From NCBI RefSeq assembly GCF_026616895.1, contig NZ_JANYME010000003.1:1-64000 (forward strand): a stretch of DNA of 64,000 nt. Reading direction: 5' to 3'. The position numbers were made by a program, and so were the translations under genes. Source of the DNA: Campylobacter sp. MG1. GTDB taxonomy: Bacteria > Campylobacterota > Campylobacteria > Campylobacterales > Campylobacteraceae. Under the pieces are notes generated by a model. It did not search any database. It was not told the DNA's origin and saw only the letters and a list, made by a program, of their open reading frames with translations. Positions 8,593-18,631 of this stretch are shown here, in pieces; position 1 is the stretch's first letter; each line of letters starts with the position of its first letter.

Positions 8593-10005
8593 ATGAAACA
8601 AGAACTAATAAAAAAATATTTTTTCAATATTTTTGGTATTTTAATATCAAGAATAAGTGGCTTTTGTAGAGATTTTTTACTAGCTAGATTTTTAGGGGCT
8701 AGTATTTATTCTGATATATTTTTTATAATGATAAAGCTTCCGAGTGTTTTTAGAACCTTATTTACTGAAGGCACATTTAATCAAAGCTTTTTACCAAATC
8801 TAGCCAAAACTAATCGTAAAGGCGAATTTTGTGTAAAGATACTTATGATTTTTATAGCTATTCTTAGTTTAATAGCATTAATTGTTTTTATGTTTTCTAA
8901 TATCTTTACTAATCTAATAGCCTATGGTTTTGATGATGAGATTAAAAAAATATCAGCACCTTTAATCGGGCTTAATATTTGGTATTTAGTGATTATTTTT
9001 TGTGCTTCGTTTTTTGCGTCTTTACTTAATTATAAAGGTAGATTTTTTATAACTAGCATAAGTGCTTCTATTTTTAATTTTGCCTGTGTAGCAGCTCTTT
9101 TAATATTTAAAGATTTAGAAAAACTACAATTGCTTAAAATGATTACTTATTTTATTTTAATAAGTGCTTTTATTCAAGTAATTATTTTAATGATTGCTTT
9201 AAAGGATAATAAAATCTTTCATTCTATGATAATTTATGTAAAGAATTTAAATCATAAAAATAAAAAAACTTCTCTTAAAGGCTTTTTTAAAAATTTTAGC
9301 TCATCTTTAATTGGCTCATCAAGTTCGCAATTAAACTCATTGGTTGAAATTGCTCTAGCTAGCTCATTAGCTCACGCAAGTATTTCATATCTTAATTATT
9401 CAACTAGACTTTATCAACTCCCATTAGCCTTAATTGCTATAGCTTTTACTCAAGTATTTTTCCCAAGCTTAATTGCTTATATTAAACAAGGAAAAATTCA
9501 AAATGCTATTTTAAGTATTCAAAAAATATTTGAATTAATGCTACTTTTATTAATACTTGCTGCATTAACAGGCTATATTTTAAGCGAAGAGATAATTAAG
9601 CTCTTATTTGAGCGTGGAGTATTTACAAATGAAAACACACTTGAATGCGCTAAAGTCTTAAGGCTTTATATATTATGTATAGTTCCACTTGGAATTTCAA
9701 AATTATTTTTAGCTTGGATAAACGCAAATTATTTACACTCAATTGCTGCTAAGATTTCAATAATGTCTTGTTTTATAAGTATAATTGCAAGTTTATGTTT
9801 GATAAAAGATTTTGGTATTTTAGCGTTTTGTATAAGTGCTAATATTTCTGCTTGGTTTATACTACTTGCTTATCTTTTTGTGTTTTCTTATGCTAGATTT
9901 TTTAGTATTTTAAGACCTAGCGTTTGCTTAGGAATTATCTTTATTAGTGTAATATTTGCTTATGTTTTAATATATTTAAAAGGATTTTTAAATGCAATTT
10001 TTTAA
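8593..10005 (+). CDS. murJ: Lipid II flippase MurJ
   Basis: It moves lipid II across the inner membrane for cell-wall synthesis. The 470-residue protein is almost entirely hydrophobic with about 14 membrane segments. The N-terminal SRISGFCRDFLLARFLGA is the MviN/MurJ signature, and LFTEGTFNQSFLP (about 55-67) is the conserved first-loop region. It overlaps cysS by 14 bp, starting a long plus-strand operon of envelope genes. Confidence 0.95.
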   Translation: MKQELIKKYFFNIFGILISRISGFCRDFLLARFLGASIYSDIFFIMIKLPSVFRTLFTEGTFNQSFLPNLAKTNRKGEFCVKILMIFIAILSLIALIVFMFSNIFTNLIAYGFDDEIKKISAPLIGLNIWYLVIIFCASFFASLLNYKGRFFITSISASIFNFACVAALLIFKDLEKLQLLKMITYFILISAFIQVIILMIALKDNKIFHSMIIYVKNLNHKNKKTSLKGFFKNFSSSLIGSSSSQLNSLVEIALASSLAHASISYLNYSTRLYQLPLALIAIAFTQVFFPSLIAYIKQGKIQNAILSIQKIFELMLLLLILAALTGYILSEEIIKLLFERGVFTNENTLECAKVLRLYILCIVPLGISKLFLAWINANYLHSIAAKISIMSCFISIIASLCLIKDFGILAFCISANISAWFILLAYLFVFSYARFFSILRPSVCLGIIFISVIFAYVLIYLKGFLNAIF

Positions 10006-11338
10006 CTCACAAACTAGAAAAAAAGAAGAATTTACATATAAAAATGAATGTATAAATATATATGTTTGCGGTCCAACCGTTTATGATGACGCACATTTAG
10101 GTCATGCAAGGTCAAGCATAAGTTTTGATTTATTAAAAAGAGTAATTAAAGCAAATGGTTTTGAAGTAAAATTAGCAAAAAACTACACAGATATTGATGA
10201 TAAATTAATCAAAAAAATGAATGAAAGTGGCAAAAGTCTAACTGAAATTAGTGAAACTTATATTAAAAGTTATGAAGCTGATATGAAAGCTTTAAATGTT
10301 TTAGAGCCTGATATTAGCCCAAGAGCAACTGAATATATTAATCAAATGATTAGTTTTATTGAAAAATTGCTTGAATTAAAATATGCTTATAGATTAGATG
10401 ATGGAATATATTTAAATACAAGTTTAGATAAACTTTATTTAAGTATTTCAAACAAACCTCAAGATGATACTATCTCAAGACTTGAAAATGAAGTAGATAA
10501 AAAGAATGCAAGTGATTTTGTATTATGGAAATTTGATGAGAATTATTATAAAGCAAGTTTTGGCACAGGTCGTCCTGGTTGGCATACTGAATGTGTTTGT
10601 ATGATTTTAGATATTTTTCCTAAATTACACATTCATTGTGGTGGGGCTGATTTGTTGTTTCCACATCACGAAAACGAAGCTTGTCAATGTCGCTTAGCAA
10701 CTAAAAACGAACTAGCTACTTTTTGGCTACATAATGGCTTTGTAAATATTAATAACGAAAAAATGAGTAAAAGTCTAAATAATAGCTTTTTTGTAAAAGA
10801 CGCTTTAAAAGAATTTAGCGGAGAAACACTTAGATTTTATTTACTAAGCACTCATTATAGACAAGATTTTAATTACACAATTACTGATTTAAAAGCTTCT
10901 AAAAAACGCCTTGATAAAATATTTAGAGTGAAAAAAAAGCTTAATTTAAATGAACTAGATTTAAAAACAATAGCACCTAATAGTGAGCTAAAAGCAAAAT
11001 TAGTTGAAGCTTTAAGCGATGATTTAAATACTTCAAAAGCACTTGCAATTGTAGATGAATGGGTAAATTATGCAAATACTATAAAAGCTAATGATGAGCT
11101 TAAAAATGAGTTTTTAGCTATTGTTGAATTATTAGGAATTGGAGTAATTAATCCTAATGAATATTTACAAAATTGTGATGAGAAATTCCGTATTCAAATT
11201 CTAAAATTAATTGATGAAAGAAATGAAGCTAAAAAAAATAAAGATTACGCAAAAGCCGATAGTATTAGAAATGAATTAAGTAATTTAGGCGTAAGCATTC
11301 AAGATAGCGCTAATGGTGTTGATTGGGAGATTTTATGA
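9992..11338 (+). CDS. cysS: Cysteinyl-tRNA synthetase
   Basis: It is a class I synthetase charging tRNA-Cys. HLGH (35-38) is the HIGH motif and KMSKS is at 257-261. Cys26 together with the CVCM and HHENEACQC regions provides the zinc site that selects cysteine. 448 residues is a normal length. It starts inside the 3' end of murJ and ends in the msbA-like start (ATGA overlap). Confidence 0.97.
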   Translation: MQFFNSQTRKKEEFTYKNECINIYVCGPTVYDDAHLGHARSSISFDLLKRVIKANGFEVKLAKNYTDIDDKLIKKMNESGKSLTEISETYIKSYEADMKALNVLEPDISPRATEYINQMISFIEKLLELKYAYRLDDGIYLNTSLDKLYLSISNKPQDDTISRLENEVDKKNASDFVLWKFDENYYKASFGTGRPGWHTECVCMILDIFPKLHIHCGGADLLFPHHENEACQCRLATKNELATFWLHNGFVNINNEKMSKSLNNSFFVKDALKEFSGETLRFYLLSTHYRQDFNYTITDLKASKKRLDKIFRVKKKLNLNELDLKTIAPNSELKAKLVEALSDDLNTSKALAIVDEWVNYANTIKANDELKNEFLAIVELLGIGVINPNEYLQNCDEKFRIQILKLIDERNEAKKNKDYAKADSIRNELSNLGVSIQDSANGVDWEIL

Positions 11339-13089
11339 ATTTAAAAGAAATAGAAAATCAAAATGTATCCCAATTAAAATTATCTTATGTATTAAAAAGG
11401 TTTAAGCACTATTTTAAAGATTATAAAATAAGATTTTTTCTAGCAATAATAGGTATGATTTTAGCTTCAGCTGGAACTGCTGGTAGTGCTAAGATTATTG
11501 AACCGATTTTAAATAAAATCTTTGTAGAAAAAGATGTAACATTATTATATATCTTACCTTTAGGTGTGTTTGCTTTATATTTTATAAAGAATTTAGGTCT
11601 TTATATGCAAACAATTAATATGGGTTTTATAGGTATAGAAATTACAAAAAGACTAAGACAAAAAATCCTAAAAAAAATCATAGTAATGGATATGAAATTC
11701 TTTCAAAAACACCCTAGTGGAGAGCTAATATCACGCTCTTTAAATGATATTGGAAGTCTTCAAAATGTGCTTACTAATTTCATTCCTGATATTACAAGAG
11801 AAATAATTACAACCTTAGGCTTACTTTATGTAGTGATTTCTCAAAGCCCAAAATTAGCTTTTTTTGCATTTATTATCTTACCTGCTGCTATGCTTCCTAT
11901 TAGATATTTCATAAAAAAATTAAAAAGTATAGGAGTAGCAACACAACAAAATTATGCCGAGCTTACTTCAAGACTAAATGAGATTTTAGGCAATATTGAG
12001 CTAGTTAAATCATCAAATGCTGAAAAATTAGAACTAGAAAAATACAAAAATAGCAATGAAAATGTAGCGAAATTAATCTATCGTGGAACTAAAATAAATG
12101 CCTTTACAAGTCCTATTATGGAAACTTTTGGTGCTTTAGGCGTATCGGCAACTATAATAATAGGTGGAATGGAAGTTATAAATGGCTCTATGCAAATAGG
12201 CAATTTTTTCTCATTTTTAACGGCTTTATTTTTAATATATACTCCTGTTAAAAGAATTACAAGTCTTTATGCAAGTCTTCAAACAAACTTAGCAGCTAGC
12301 ACAAGAACTTTTTATTTACTTGACCTTGAGCCAGAGATTAAAGGTGGAGATGAGAATTTAAATCAAGAAATTAAAAGCCTAAAATTACAAAATGCTAGTT
12401 TAAAATACGATAATAAATTAGCTTTAGATAATGTTAGTATAGAGTTTAAAAAAGGCGAAATTACCGCAATTATAGGAAGAAGTGGTAGTGGAAAAAGCTC
12501 TTTAGTAAATACTATTTTAAGATTTTATGAGCTAAATTCTGGAGAAATTAAAATAAACAATAACAATTATAAAAACTATTCACTAGATAGCTTAAGAGAA
12601 AAAATAGCAATAGTTACACAAAATATTTATTTATTTAGCGATACTATTGCAAATAATATTGCTTATGCAAATGAATTTGATGAAGAAAGAGTAATTAATG
12701 CTTTAAAACTTGCAAATGCTTATGATTTTATAAGTGCTATGCCTGATGGAATTTATACTAAACTAAGTGAAAAAGGTAATAATTTTAGCGGCGGCCAAAG
12801 ACAACGCCTAGCACTTGCAAGAGCGTTTTATAAAAATCCTGAAATAATAATTTTTGATGAAGCAACAAGTGCTTTAGATAATGAAAGTCAGAATTTAATA
12901 TCAAAAAGCTTAGTAAATATTAAGCAAGATAAAATAATTATTCTAATAGCACATAGACTAAATTCTATTGCAATTGCTGATAATATTTTGATTTTAGATA
13001 ATTCTAAAATGGTGGGATTTGGAAACGATAAAAGCTTAGAAAATAATGAATTTTATAAAAAATTAAAAGAAAGGTATGGAAAATGTTAA
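11335..13089 (+). CDS. msbA: MsbA-like ABC exporter (fused permease/ATPase)
   Basis: It is a half-transporter with an N-terminal six-helix exporter domain and a C-terminal ATPase, expected to form a homodimer that flips lipid A-core across the inner membrane. Walker A GRSGSGKSS lies near residues 381-389 and is followed by the signature SGGQRQR and the Walker B run IIIFDEATSALD. I chose the ATG at 11335, which overlaps the cysS TGA, over an in-frame TTG at 11323. The neighbourhood matches the C. jejuni msbA locus. Substrate assignment rests on family and context. Confidence 0.88.
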   Translation: MNLKEIENQNVSQLKLSYVLKRFKHYFKDYKIRFFLAIIGMILASAGTAGSAKIIEPILNKIFVEKDVTLLYILPLGVFALYFIKNLGLYMQTINMGFIGIEITKRLRQKILKKIIVMDMKFFQKHPSGELISRSLNDIGSLQNVLTNFIPDITREIITTLGLLYVVISQSPKLAFFAFIILPAAMLPIRYFIKKLKSIGVATQQNYAELTSRLNEILGNIELVKSSNAEKLELEKYKNSNENVAKLIYRGTKINAFTSPIMETFGALGVSATIIIGGMEVINGSMQIGNFFSFLTALFLIYTPVKRITSLYASLQTNLAASTRTFYLLDLEPEIKGGDENLNQEIKSLKLQNASLKYDNKLALDNVSIEFKKGEITAIIGRSGSGKSSLVNTILRFYELNSGEIKINNNNYKNYSLDSLREKIAIVTQNIYLFSDTIANNIAYANEFDEERVINALKLANAYDFISAMPDGIYTKLSEKGNNFSGGQRQRLALARAFYKNPEIIIFDEATSALDNESQNLISKSLVNIKQDKIIILIAHRLNSIAIADNILILDNSKMVGFGNDKSLENNEFYKKLKERYGKC

Positions 13090-13688
13090 ATTATATAATT
13101 CAAAAAGATAATTTATTATCAAATATTATGCACTATTGTTTGGAAATAATTCCAGGTGCTTACGGTTATTTTTACAATAAAAATAAATTTATTAATAAAA
13201 TAACAATAAATAATATAAATTATATAAATCAGTTTATTTGTGAAATTAATAATCCTAAACAAGTTAAGGCAGTATTTGCAAGTGGATATGCAATAGCACT
13301 CATAGAAAATCCTAATTATCAAATCTTAAATGAATTTTATAATTCAAATTTCAAAATAGCCTTAACATTAAATGAAAAAACTAAAACATATGAAAATTTA
13401 TGCGACTTTTTTATTCTAAAATCAAACGATTATTTAGATTATAAAAATATTAAAAAAGATATATATTTATGTGGTTTTAATAGTATAGAAAATTTATGCG
13501 AAATAGCTATAAATGAGAAATTTACTGGAATAGTAATAGAAGGTCTATCAGATGTAAAATTTTACAAAGAAAAATATCCTAAATTAAACTTTATTTGTAA
13601 AAATCCAAGTGACACCAAAGAAGCATTAAAATATGCAAATTTTATAATTAAAAAAAATATAAGTGTAAAAAATGAATATAGAAAGTAA
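13083..13688 (+). CDS. Hypothetical protein between ABC exporter and M16 peptidase
   Basis: I do not recognise this 201-residue protein. It has no signal peptide or membrane segment. Its C-terminal half alternates short hydrophobic strands with helices (KIALTLN, DFFILK, DIYLCGF, TGIVIEGL), as in an alpha/beta barrel-like fold. It overlaps both neighbours (7 bp upstream, 17 bp downstream), so it is co-translated within the operon and is very likely real. From memory, C. jejuni has pyrD at this place. This protein is too short for PyrD and lacks its motifs. Confidence 0.7.
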   Translation: MLNYIIQKDNLLSNIMHYCLEIIPGAYGYFYNKNKFINKITINNINYINQFICEINNPKQVKAVFASGYAIALIENPNYQILNEFYNSNFKIALTLNEKTKTYENLCDFFILKSNDYLDYKNIKKDIYLCGFNSIENLCEIAINEKFTGIVIEGLSDVKFYKEKYPKLNFICKNPSDTKEALKYANFIIKKNISVKNEYRK

Positions 13689-14901
13689 AATATTAAAAAA
13701 TGGCTTAAAAATTTATGCCGTAAATCTAAATGATAATTCAGGTGTAGCTAGTGTAAATATCTTTTATAAAGTAGGCTCAAGTTATGAAGAATTAGGCAAA
13801 AGCGGTATAGCACATTTGCTAGAACACCTATCTTTTAAAAGCACAAAAACTCATAAGGCTGGAGAATTTGATGAGATAATAAAAGCATTAGGTGGAGTAA
13901 ATAATGCTTGCACTAGTTTTGATTACACTCAATATTATGTAAATATCGCAAATATTCATATTAAAAGGGTTTTAGAATTATATTCTAGTATGATGAGTGA
14001 GTTATTGTTTAATAAAGATGAGTTTTATAAAGAAAGAGATGTAGTCCTTGAAGAAGAGAGATTAAGAGTAGGAAATGATGCTTTTGGGTATTTATATAAT
14101 GCTATTTATAATTACGCTTTTATAAAGACTAGTTATCATTGGACGCCGATTGGATTTGCTGATGATATAGCAAATCTTACACCTAAAATTGTAAAAGAAT
14201 TTTATACTAAATTCTATGCACCAAATAATGCTTGTATAGTAATTAGCGGAGATTTAGCTAATATTGATATTTTTAGTATGTGCGAAGAGATTTTTAGTAA
14301 AAAATCAGCAAAAAAAATCACACAAAATAAAGTATATGAACCAGATAGAACAGGTCTAAAAGAAATAGAACTTAGTTTTCCTAATCTAAATTCTAATATT
14401 TTTGCTTGTGCTTATAAAATACCTGCATTTAATCACGAAGATTTTGAGTATTTAAAGGCTATTTCAATATTTTTAAATCTTGATAAAAACTCAATTATAA
14501 AAAATAAAATGATAAATGAATATAATCTATGTGCTGATTTGGACTTTTACGCACAAAGCTCTAAGAATGAAAATTTATTTATAATTTTTGGAGTTTGTAA
14601 TGATTTAGTAAATACAAAATCAGCAATAAAGCAACTAAAAAAATTAATTAATCAAACAAAATTTAATAAATTTGATACAAGAACAATTTATAATCAATTA
14701 GAATTAAGCATAAATCAAGTAAAATCCAACCCAAGTGCTTTAGCGAGTGGAATTGGTAAATTTGAATGTTTTGGAGATGTAAATGTATTTTTAAATTCTC
14801 TAACTTCAAAAGAATTAGATTATAAAATTTTAAACCAAGTTTTTAAAAAATATCTAAAAGATGACAATTTAACTCAAATAATTTTAAAGGAGAAAGTATG
14901 A
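13672..14901 (+). CDS. M16-family zinc peptidase
   Basis: It is a processing-protease-like (pitrilysin family) metallopeptidase. The inverted zinc motif HLLEH is at 48-52, with the downstream glutamate in the [11 protein letters not shown] helix near residue 125. At 409 residues it is the two-domain half-length form. No signal peptide is evident, so it is probably cytosolic. Its substrate is unknown. It overlaps the previous gene and dapA by a few bases. Confidence 0.9.
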   Translation: MNIESKILKNGLKIYAVNLNDNSGVASVNIFYKVGSSYEELGKSGIAHLLEHLSFKSTKTHKAGEFDEIIKALGGVNNACTSFDYTQYYVNIANIHIKRVLELYSSMMSELLFNKDEFYKERDVVLEEERLRVGNDAFGYLYNAIYNYAFIKTSYHWTPIGFADDIANLTPKIVKEFYTKFYAPNNACIVISGDLANIDIFSMCEEIFSKKSAKKITQNKVYEPDRTGLKEIELSFPNLNSNIFACAYKIPAFNHEDFEYLKAISIFLNLDKNSIIKNKMINEYNLCADLDFYAQSSKNENLFIIFGVCNDLVNTKSAIKQLKKLINQTKFNKFDTRTIYNQLELSINQVKSNPSALASGIGKFECFGDVNVFLNSLTSKELDYKILNQVFKKYLKDDNLTQIILKEKV

Positions 14902-15791
14902 AAAAAGAAATAATAGGTGCAATGACAGCTTTAATAACACCATTTAAAAATGATAAAATTGATGAACTTAGTTATGAAAAGCTAGTTAAAAGACAAATAG
15001 CAAATGGAATTGATGCCGTAGTTCCTGTTGGAACCACAGGAGAAAGCCCAACTTTAACTCACGAAGAGCATAAAAGATGTATAGAAATAGCAGTAAGTGT
15101 TTGCAAAGGAACAAATACTAAGGTTTTAGCAGGTGCAGGCTCAAATGCAACTCACGAAGCAATATCTTTAGCAAAATTTGCTCAAGAGTGTGGAGCTGAT
15201 GGGATTTTAAGCATTACTCCATATTATAATAAACCTATGCAAAGTGGATTATATAAACACTATGAAGCTATTGCTAAATCAATTGATATTCCTATTATGC
15301 TTTATAATGTTCCAGGAAGAACAGGTTGTGAAATAGCTAGTCAAACTATAATTGAACTTTTTAGAAATTGTCCTAATATTTACGGAGTAAAAGAAGCAAG
15401 TGGAAATATAGATAAGTGCGTAGATTTATTAGCAAACGAGCCAAAACTAAGACTTGTAAGTGGAGAAGATAGTATAAATTATCCTATTTTAAGCAATGGT
15501 GGTAGTGGTGTAATTAGCGTTACTTCAAATCTTTTACCAAATGAAATTGCTAATTTAACTCACGAAGCTTTAAAAGAAAACTATAAAAATGCAAAATCTA
15601 TTAACGATAAACTTTATAATATAAATAAGATTTTATTTTGTGAGAGCAACCCAATTCCAATAAAAGCAGCAATGTTTATAGCAGGATTACTTCCTAGTCT
15701 TGAATATCGTTTGCCACTTTGCGCTCCTAGTAAAGAAAATCTAAAAAGAATAGAAGAAGTTATGAAAAATTATGATATAAAAGGATTTTAA
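14898..15791 (+). CDS. dapA: 4-hydroxy-tetrahydrodipicolinate synthase
   Basis: It condenses pyruvate with aspartate semialdehyde, entering the lysine/diaminopimelate branch that feeds peptidoglycan. GTTGE (45-49), LYNVPGR (135-141, catalytic tyrosine) and the Schiff-base lysine K165 in YGVKEASG are all present. 297 residues is typical. AAAGGAGAAAGT precedes the ATG, and the stop overlaps the next start (TAATG). Confidence 0.97.
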   Translation: MKKEIIGAMTALITPFKNDKIDELSYEKLVKRQIANGIDAVVPVGTTGESPTLTHEEHKRCIEIAVSVCKGTNTKVLAGAGSNATHEAISLAKFAQECGADGILSITPYYNKPMQSGLYKHYEAIAKSIDIPIMLYNVPGRTGCEIASQTIIELFRNCPNIYGVKEASGNIDKCVDLLANEPKLRLVSGEDSINYPILSNGGSGVISVTSNLLPNEIANLTHEALKENYKNAKSINDKLYNINKILFCESNPIPIKAAMFIAGLLPSLEYRLPLCAPSKENLKRIEEVMKNYDIKGF

Positions 15792-16573
15792 TGCAAGAGA
15801 TTAATTTTAAAGATAAAGTATTAGTAATAAGCGGTGGAACTCGTGGTATAGGTAAGGCTATTGTGTATGAATTTGCAAAAGCAGGTTGTAATGTTGCATT
15901 TACTTATAATTCAAACGAACAAATCGCACAAGAAATCGTTGCTGATATTGAAAAAACTTACAAAGTTAAAGCTAAATGCTATCCATTTGATATACTTGAG
16001 CCTGAAACTTATAAAGATTTATTTTTAAAAATTGATGAAGATTTTGATAGAGTTGATTTTTTTATCTCAAATGCAATTATTACAGGTCGTGCAGTTGTAG
16101 GTGGATATACTAAGTTTATGAAACTTAAACCTCGTGGAATTAATAATATCTTTACAGCTACCGTTAATGCTTTTGTTTGTGGTGCTCAAGAAGCAGCTAA
16201 GAGAATGGAAAAAGTTGGCGGTGGAAGTATTATTTCAATTTCTAGCACAGGGAATTTAGTTCATATTGAAAACTATGCAGGTCATGGAACAGCAAAAGCA
16301 GCTGTTGAAGCAATGGCTAGATATGCAGCAACCGAATTAGGCGAGAAAAATATCCGTGTAAATGTTGTAAGTGGTGGTCCAATTGATACTGACGCTTTAA
16401 AAGCATTTACAAATTACGAAGAAGTAAAACAAGCTACAATGAGTTTAAGCCCATTAAATCGTATGGGGCAACCTGAAGATTTAGCGGGCGCATGTTTATT
16501 CTTATGCACTGATAAAGCTAGTTGGGTTACAGGGCATACATTTATTGTAGATGGTGGAACGACATTCAAGTGA
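15791..16573 (+). CDS. fabL: SDR enoyl-ACP reductase, FabL type
   Basis: It is a short-chain dehydrogenase with the NAD(P) motif GGTRGIG at 15-21. The active site reads Y162-AGHGTA-K169, i.e. Tyr with six residues to Lys, the spacing of enoyl-ACP reductases (FabI/FabL) rather than the Yx3K of FabG. FabL-like reductases are known from Bacillus and Helicobacter. I infer reduction of enoyl-ACP in fatty-acid elongation. Such genes are often labelled fabG-like in Campylobacter. The gene is fused by overlap to dapA and pgsA, giving a lipid-and-wall operon. Whether a second FabI exists elsewhere cannot be seen here. Confidence 0.78.
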   Translation: MQEINFKDKVLVISGGTRGIGKAIVYEFAKAGCNVAFTYNSNEQIAQEIVADIEKTYKVKAKCYPFDILEPETYKDLFLKIDEDFDRVDFFISNAIITGRAVVGGYTKFMKLKPRGINNIFTATVNAFVCGAQEAAKRMEKVGGGSIISISSTGNLVHIENYAGHGTAKAAVEAMARYAATELGEKNIRVNVVSGGPIDTDALKAFTNYEEVKQATMSLSPLNRMGQPEDLAGACLFLCTDKASWVTGHTFIVDGGTTFK

Positions 16574-17112
16574 TGAATTTACCTAATCTTTTGGCTAGTG
16601 CTAGGATAATCCTAGCACCTATTTTATTTATATTATTAACTCACTCAAATACATTAGTAAGTGAATATGGCATACATATTTCTTGGATAAATTATTTAGC
16701 AGCTCTTATTTTTACTATTGCTTCTATAACTGATTTTTTTGATGGATATATTGCAAGGTCTTGGAATCAAAAAACAATTTTAGGAGAGATTTTAGACCCT
16801 TTGGCTGATAAAATGCTTACCTTAGCAGCATTTTTAGGGCTTATGATGATGGGAAGGGTTAATGAAATTCTAGTTTATTTTATATTAGTTCGTGAGTTTT
16901 TTATAACTGGCTTAAGAGTTATGATAGTAGCTGATGGGCTTAAAATCGCTGCAAATATGAGTGGTAAAATAAAAACAACCTTTCAAATGTTAGCAATTGG
17001 ATTTTTGCTAATGGATTGGTGGGGAAAAGATATTTTATTTTATCTATGCTTTTTCTTTACTATTTATTCTGGGGCTGTTTATGTGATTGAATACGCAAAG
17101 GCTAGTAAATGA
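16573..17112 (+). CDS. pgsA: CDP-diacylglycerol--glycerol-3-phosphate 3-phosphatidyltransferase
   Basis: It makes phosphatidylglycerophosphate at the inner membrane. The CDP-alcohol phosphotransferase motif is complete: D57-G58, A61-R62, G71, D75, D79. The ATG at 16573 sits in ATGA overlap with the preceding stop and gives 179 residues with the normal MNLPNLLASAR start. An in-frame ATG at 16522 would run 17 codons inside the reductase gene and is unlikely. It overlaps rseP by 4 bp. Confidence 0.93.
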   Translation: MNLPNLLASARIILAPILFILLTHSNTLVSEYGIHISWINYLAALIFTIASITDFFDGYIARSWNQKTILGEILDPLADKMLTLAAFLGLMMMGRVNEILVYFILVREFFITGLRVMIVADGLKIAANMSGKIKTTFQMLAIGFLLMDWWGKDILFYLCFFFTIYSGAVYVIEYAKASK

Positions 17113-18224
17113 AGAATATATTAATAACTCTTCTTATATTAGCTTTTTGCTTTTGGCATTATGGGGCTAGTTTTTTAGGGACTATTTTAATACTTTCTTT
17201 TTTGATATTCTTTCACGAATTAGGGCATTTTTTGGCTGCAAAATACTTTAAAGTTAGAGTTTTAACCTTTAGCATAGGATTTGGAAAGCCAATTTATGTG
17301 AAGCATTACAAAGGCACTGATTATCAAGTATCGAGCATATTTTTAGGTGGATATGTCAAGATGAAAGGTCAAGATGATAGCGACCCTACTCTTAAAAATT
17401 ATGATTATGATAGCTATTCGGTATTACACCCATTTAAAAAGATTTTAATTCTTTTTGCAGGTCCATTTTTTAACCTACTTTTAGCATTTTTAATCTATAT
17501 AAGTTTAGGTTTTATAGGGACTAAGCAATTAGCACCAGTTATAGGAAATTTAAGTCCTAATTCAAGCAAAGAATTAAAAATAGGCGATAAAATAACAAAA
17601 ATAAATGGTAAAGAAATTCAAATTTATGATGAAATAAAACCACTCGTAAGAGATGGAATAAATGAATTAGAAATTATAAGAAATAATGAAAAAATAATAC
17701 TTAAAGTAAATACATTTTATGGTGATAGTTATAATATTTTCGGAGAAAAAACAAAAAAAGCATTATTAGGAATAGCTCCTAGTATGGAATTTGTAACAGA
17801 ATACCACAAAGATTTAGGAGTTTTTAAATGGGCATTTATACAATGTGTTGAAAATAGCACTCTAATATTTGAAAGTATTAAAAAACTAATCCTAGCTGAA
17901 ATAAGTCCTAAAAATATTAGTGGCATAATTACAATAGCCGATATTACAACTCAAGCTACAAGTGTAAGTATATCTACATTATTACTAATAACAGCCCTGC
18001 TCTCAATAAATTTAGGGATATTAAACCTTTTACCAATTCCTGTCTTAGATGGAGGGCATATATTTTTCAATATTTATGAATTAATTTTCAAACGCCCAAT
18101 AAATCAAAGAGTCTTTGAAATACTAAGTTATATAGGAATGTTTCTTTTATTTTCTCTTATGATATATGCTACATATAATGATGTAGAAAGAATAATCAAT
18201 AATGAAACTATAAAGCTAAAATAA
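17109..18224 (+). CDS. rseP: Site-2 protease RseP
   Basis: It is an intramembrane zinc metalloprotease (M50). HELGH (36-40) lies in the first membrane segment, and the third ligand region is NLLPIPVLDGGH near the C-terminus. One PDZ domain sits between (about 135-205: GDKITKINGKEI), against two in E. coli. At 371 residues it fits the family. Role in cleaving membrane regulators or signal-peptide remnants is from family knowledge. It is the last gene of the murJ-rseP transcript. Confidence 0.93.
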   Translation: MKNILITLLILAFCFWHYGASFLGTILILSFLIFFHELGHFLAAKYFKVRVLTFSIGFGKPIYVKHYKGTDYQVSSIFLGGYVKMKGQDDSDPTLKNYDYDSYSVLHPFKKILILFAGPFFNLLLAFLIYISLGFIGTKQLAPVIGNLSPNSSKELKIGDKITKINGKEIQIYDEIKPLVRDGINELEIIRNNEKIILKVNTFYGDSYNIFGEKTKKALLGIAPSMEFVTEYHKDLGVFKWAFIQCVENSTLIFESIKKLILAEISPKNISGIITIADITTQATSVSISTLLLITALLSINLGILNLLPIPVLDGGHIFFNIYELIFKRPINQRVFEILSYIGMFLLFSLMIYATYNDVERIINNETIKLK

Positions 18225-18234
18225 TTTTAGCTTT
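18212..18234. terminator. Convergent terminator after rseP
   Basis: A palindrome, AAAGCTAAAAT / ATTTTAGCTTT around a central A, overlaps the end of rseP and the end of the minus-strand gene at 18233. It can serve both directions. The T-runs are short. Confidence 0.5.
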
Positions 18235-18631
18235 ATAATAATTTAGCCAATAAAACTATTAAAAAACATAAAATTAGAGCTATTATATGAGCTTTTTTTA
18301 CTAAAAAATTATTTGAATTTTTATTTCTTTTTAGAATTATTATGCTTATAATTGTAATAGCTATCATAAAAATAATTAATAAAATTTTAATAACAAAAAT
18401 AATCTTTGAAACATTAGAAAATAAATGAAATTTATCTATAGCTATCATTATTCCAGTGAAAATTAGTAAAATAAAGCTAATAGCATAAATTATCCCTGAA
18501 CTCTTAAAATATGCTTTTTTAAATTTATTCATATTTTCAATTTTTGCACAAATAACACAATCAAAAAATACATAACCCACAAAAACAATTACTGAATATA
18601 AATGTATAAAAATTAATATAAATTCTTTCAT
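18233..18631 (-). CDS. Small four-helix inner-membrane protein
   Basis: 132 residues with four hydrophobic segments (about 3-25, 45-65, 75-100, 108-131). The family is not certain; the size and helix layout resemble CopD-like or DUF2214-like membrane proteins, but no conserved histidine or copper-binding pattern is obvious. It overlaps the J-domain gene by 4 bp (ATG/TGA), so it is co-translated with it. It is the last gene of the prfB-TM2-J-domain transcript. Confidence 0.65.
   Translation of the reverse strand: MKEFILIFIHLYSVIVFVGYVFFDCVICAKIENMNKFKKAYFKSSGIIYAISFILLIFTGIMIAIDKFHLFSNVSKIIFVIKILLIIFMIAITIISIIILKRNKNSNNFLVKKAHIIALILCFLIVLLAKLL

Noticed and set aside
16522-16572. Upstream start for pgsA at 16522
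   Set aside because: It would place 17 codons within the conserved end of the reductase and lacks a ribosome site; the ATGA overlap at 16573 fits the family N-terminus.
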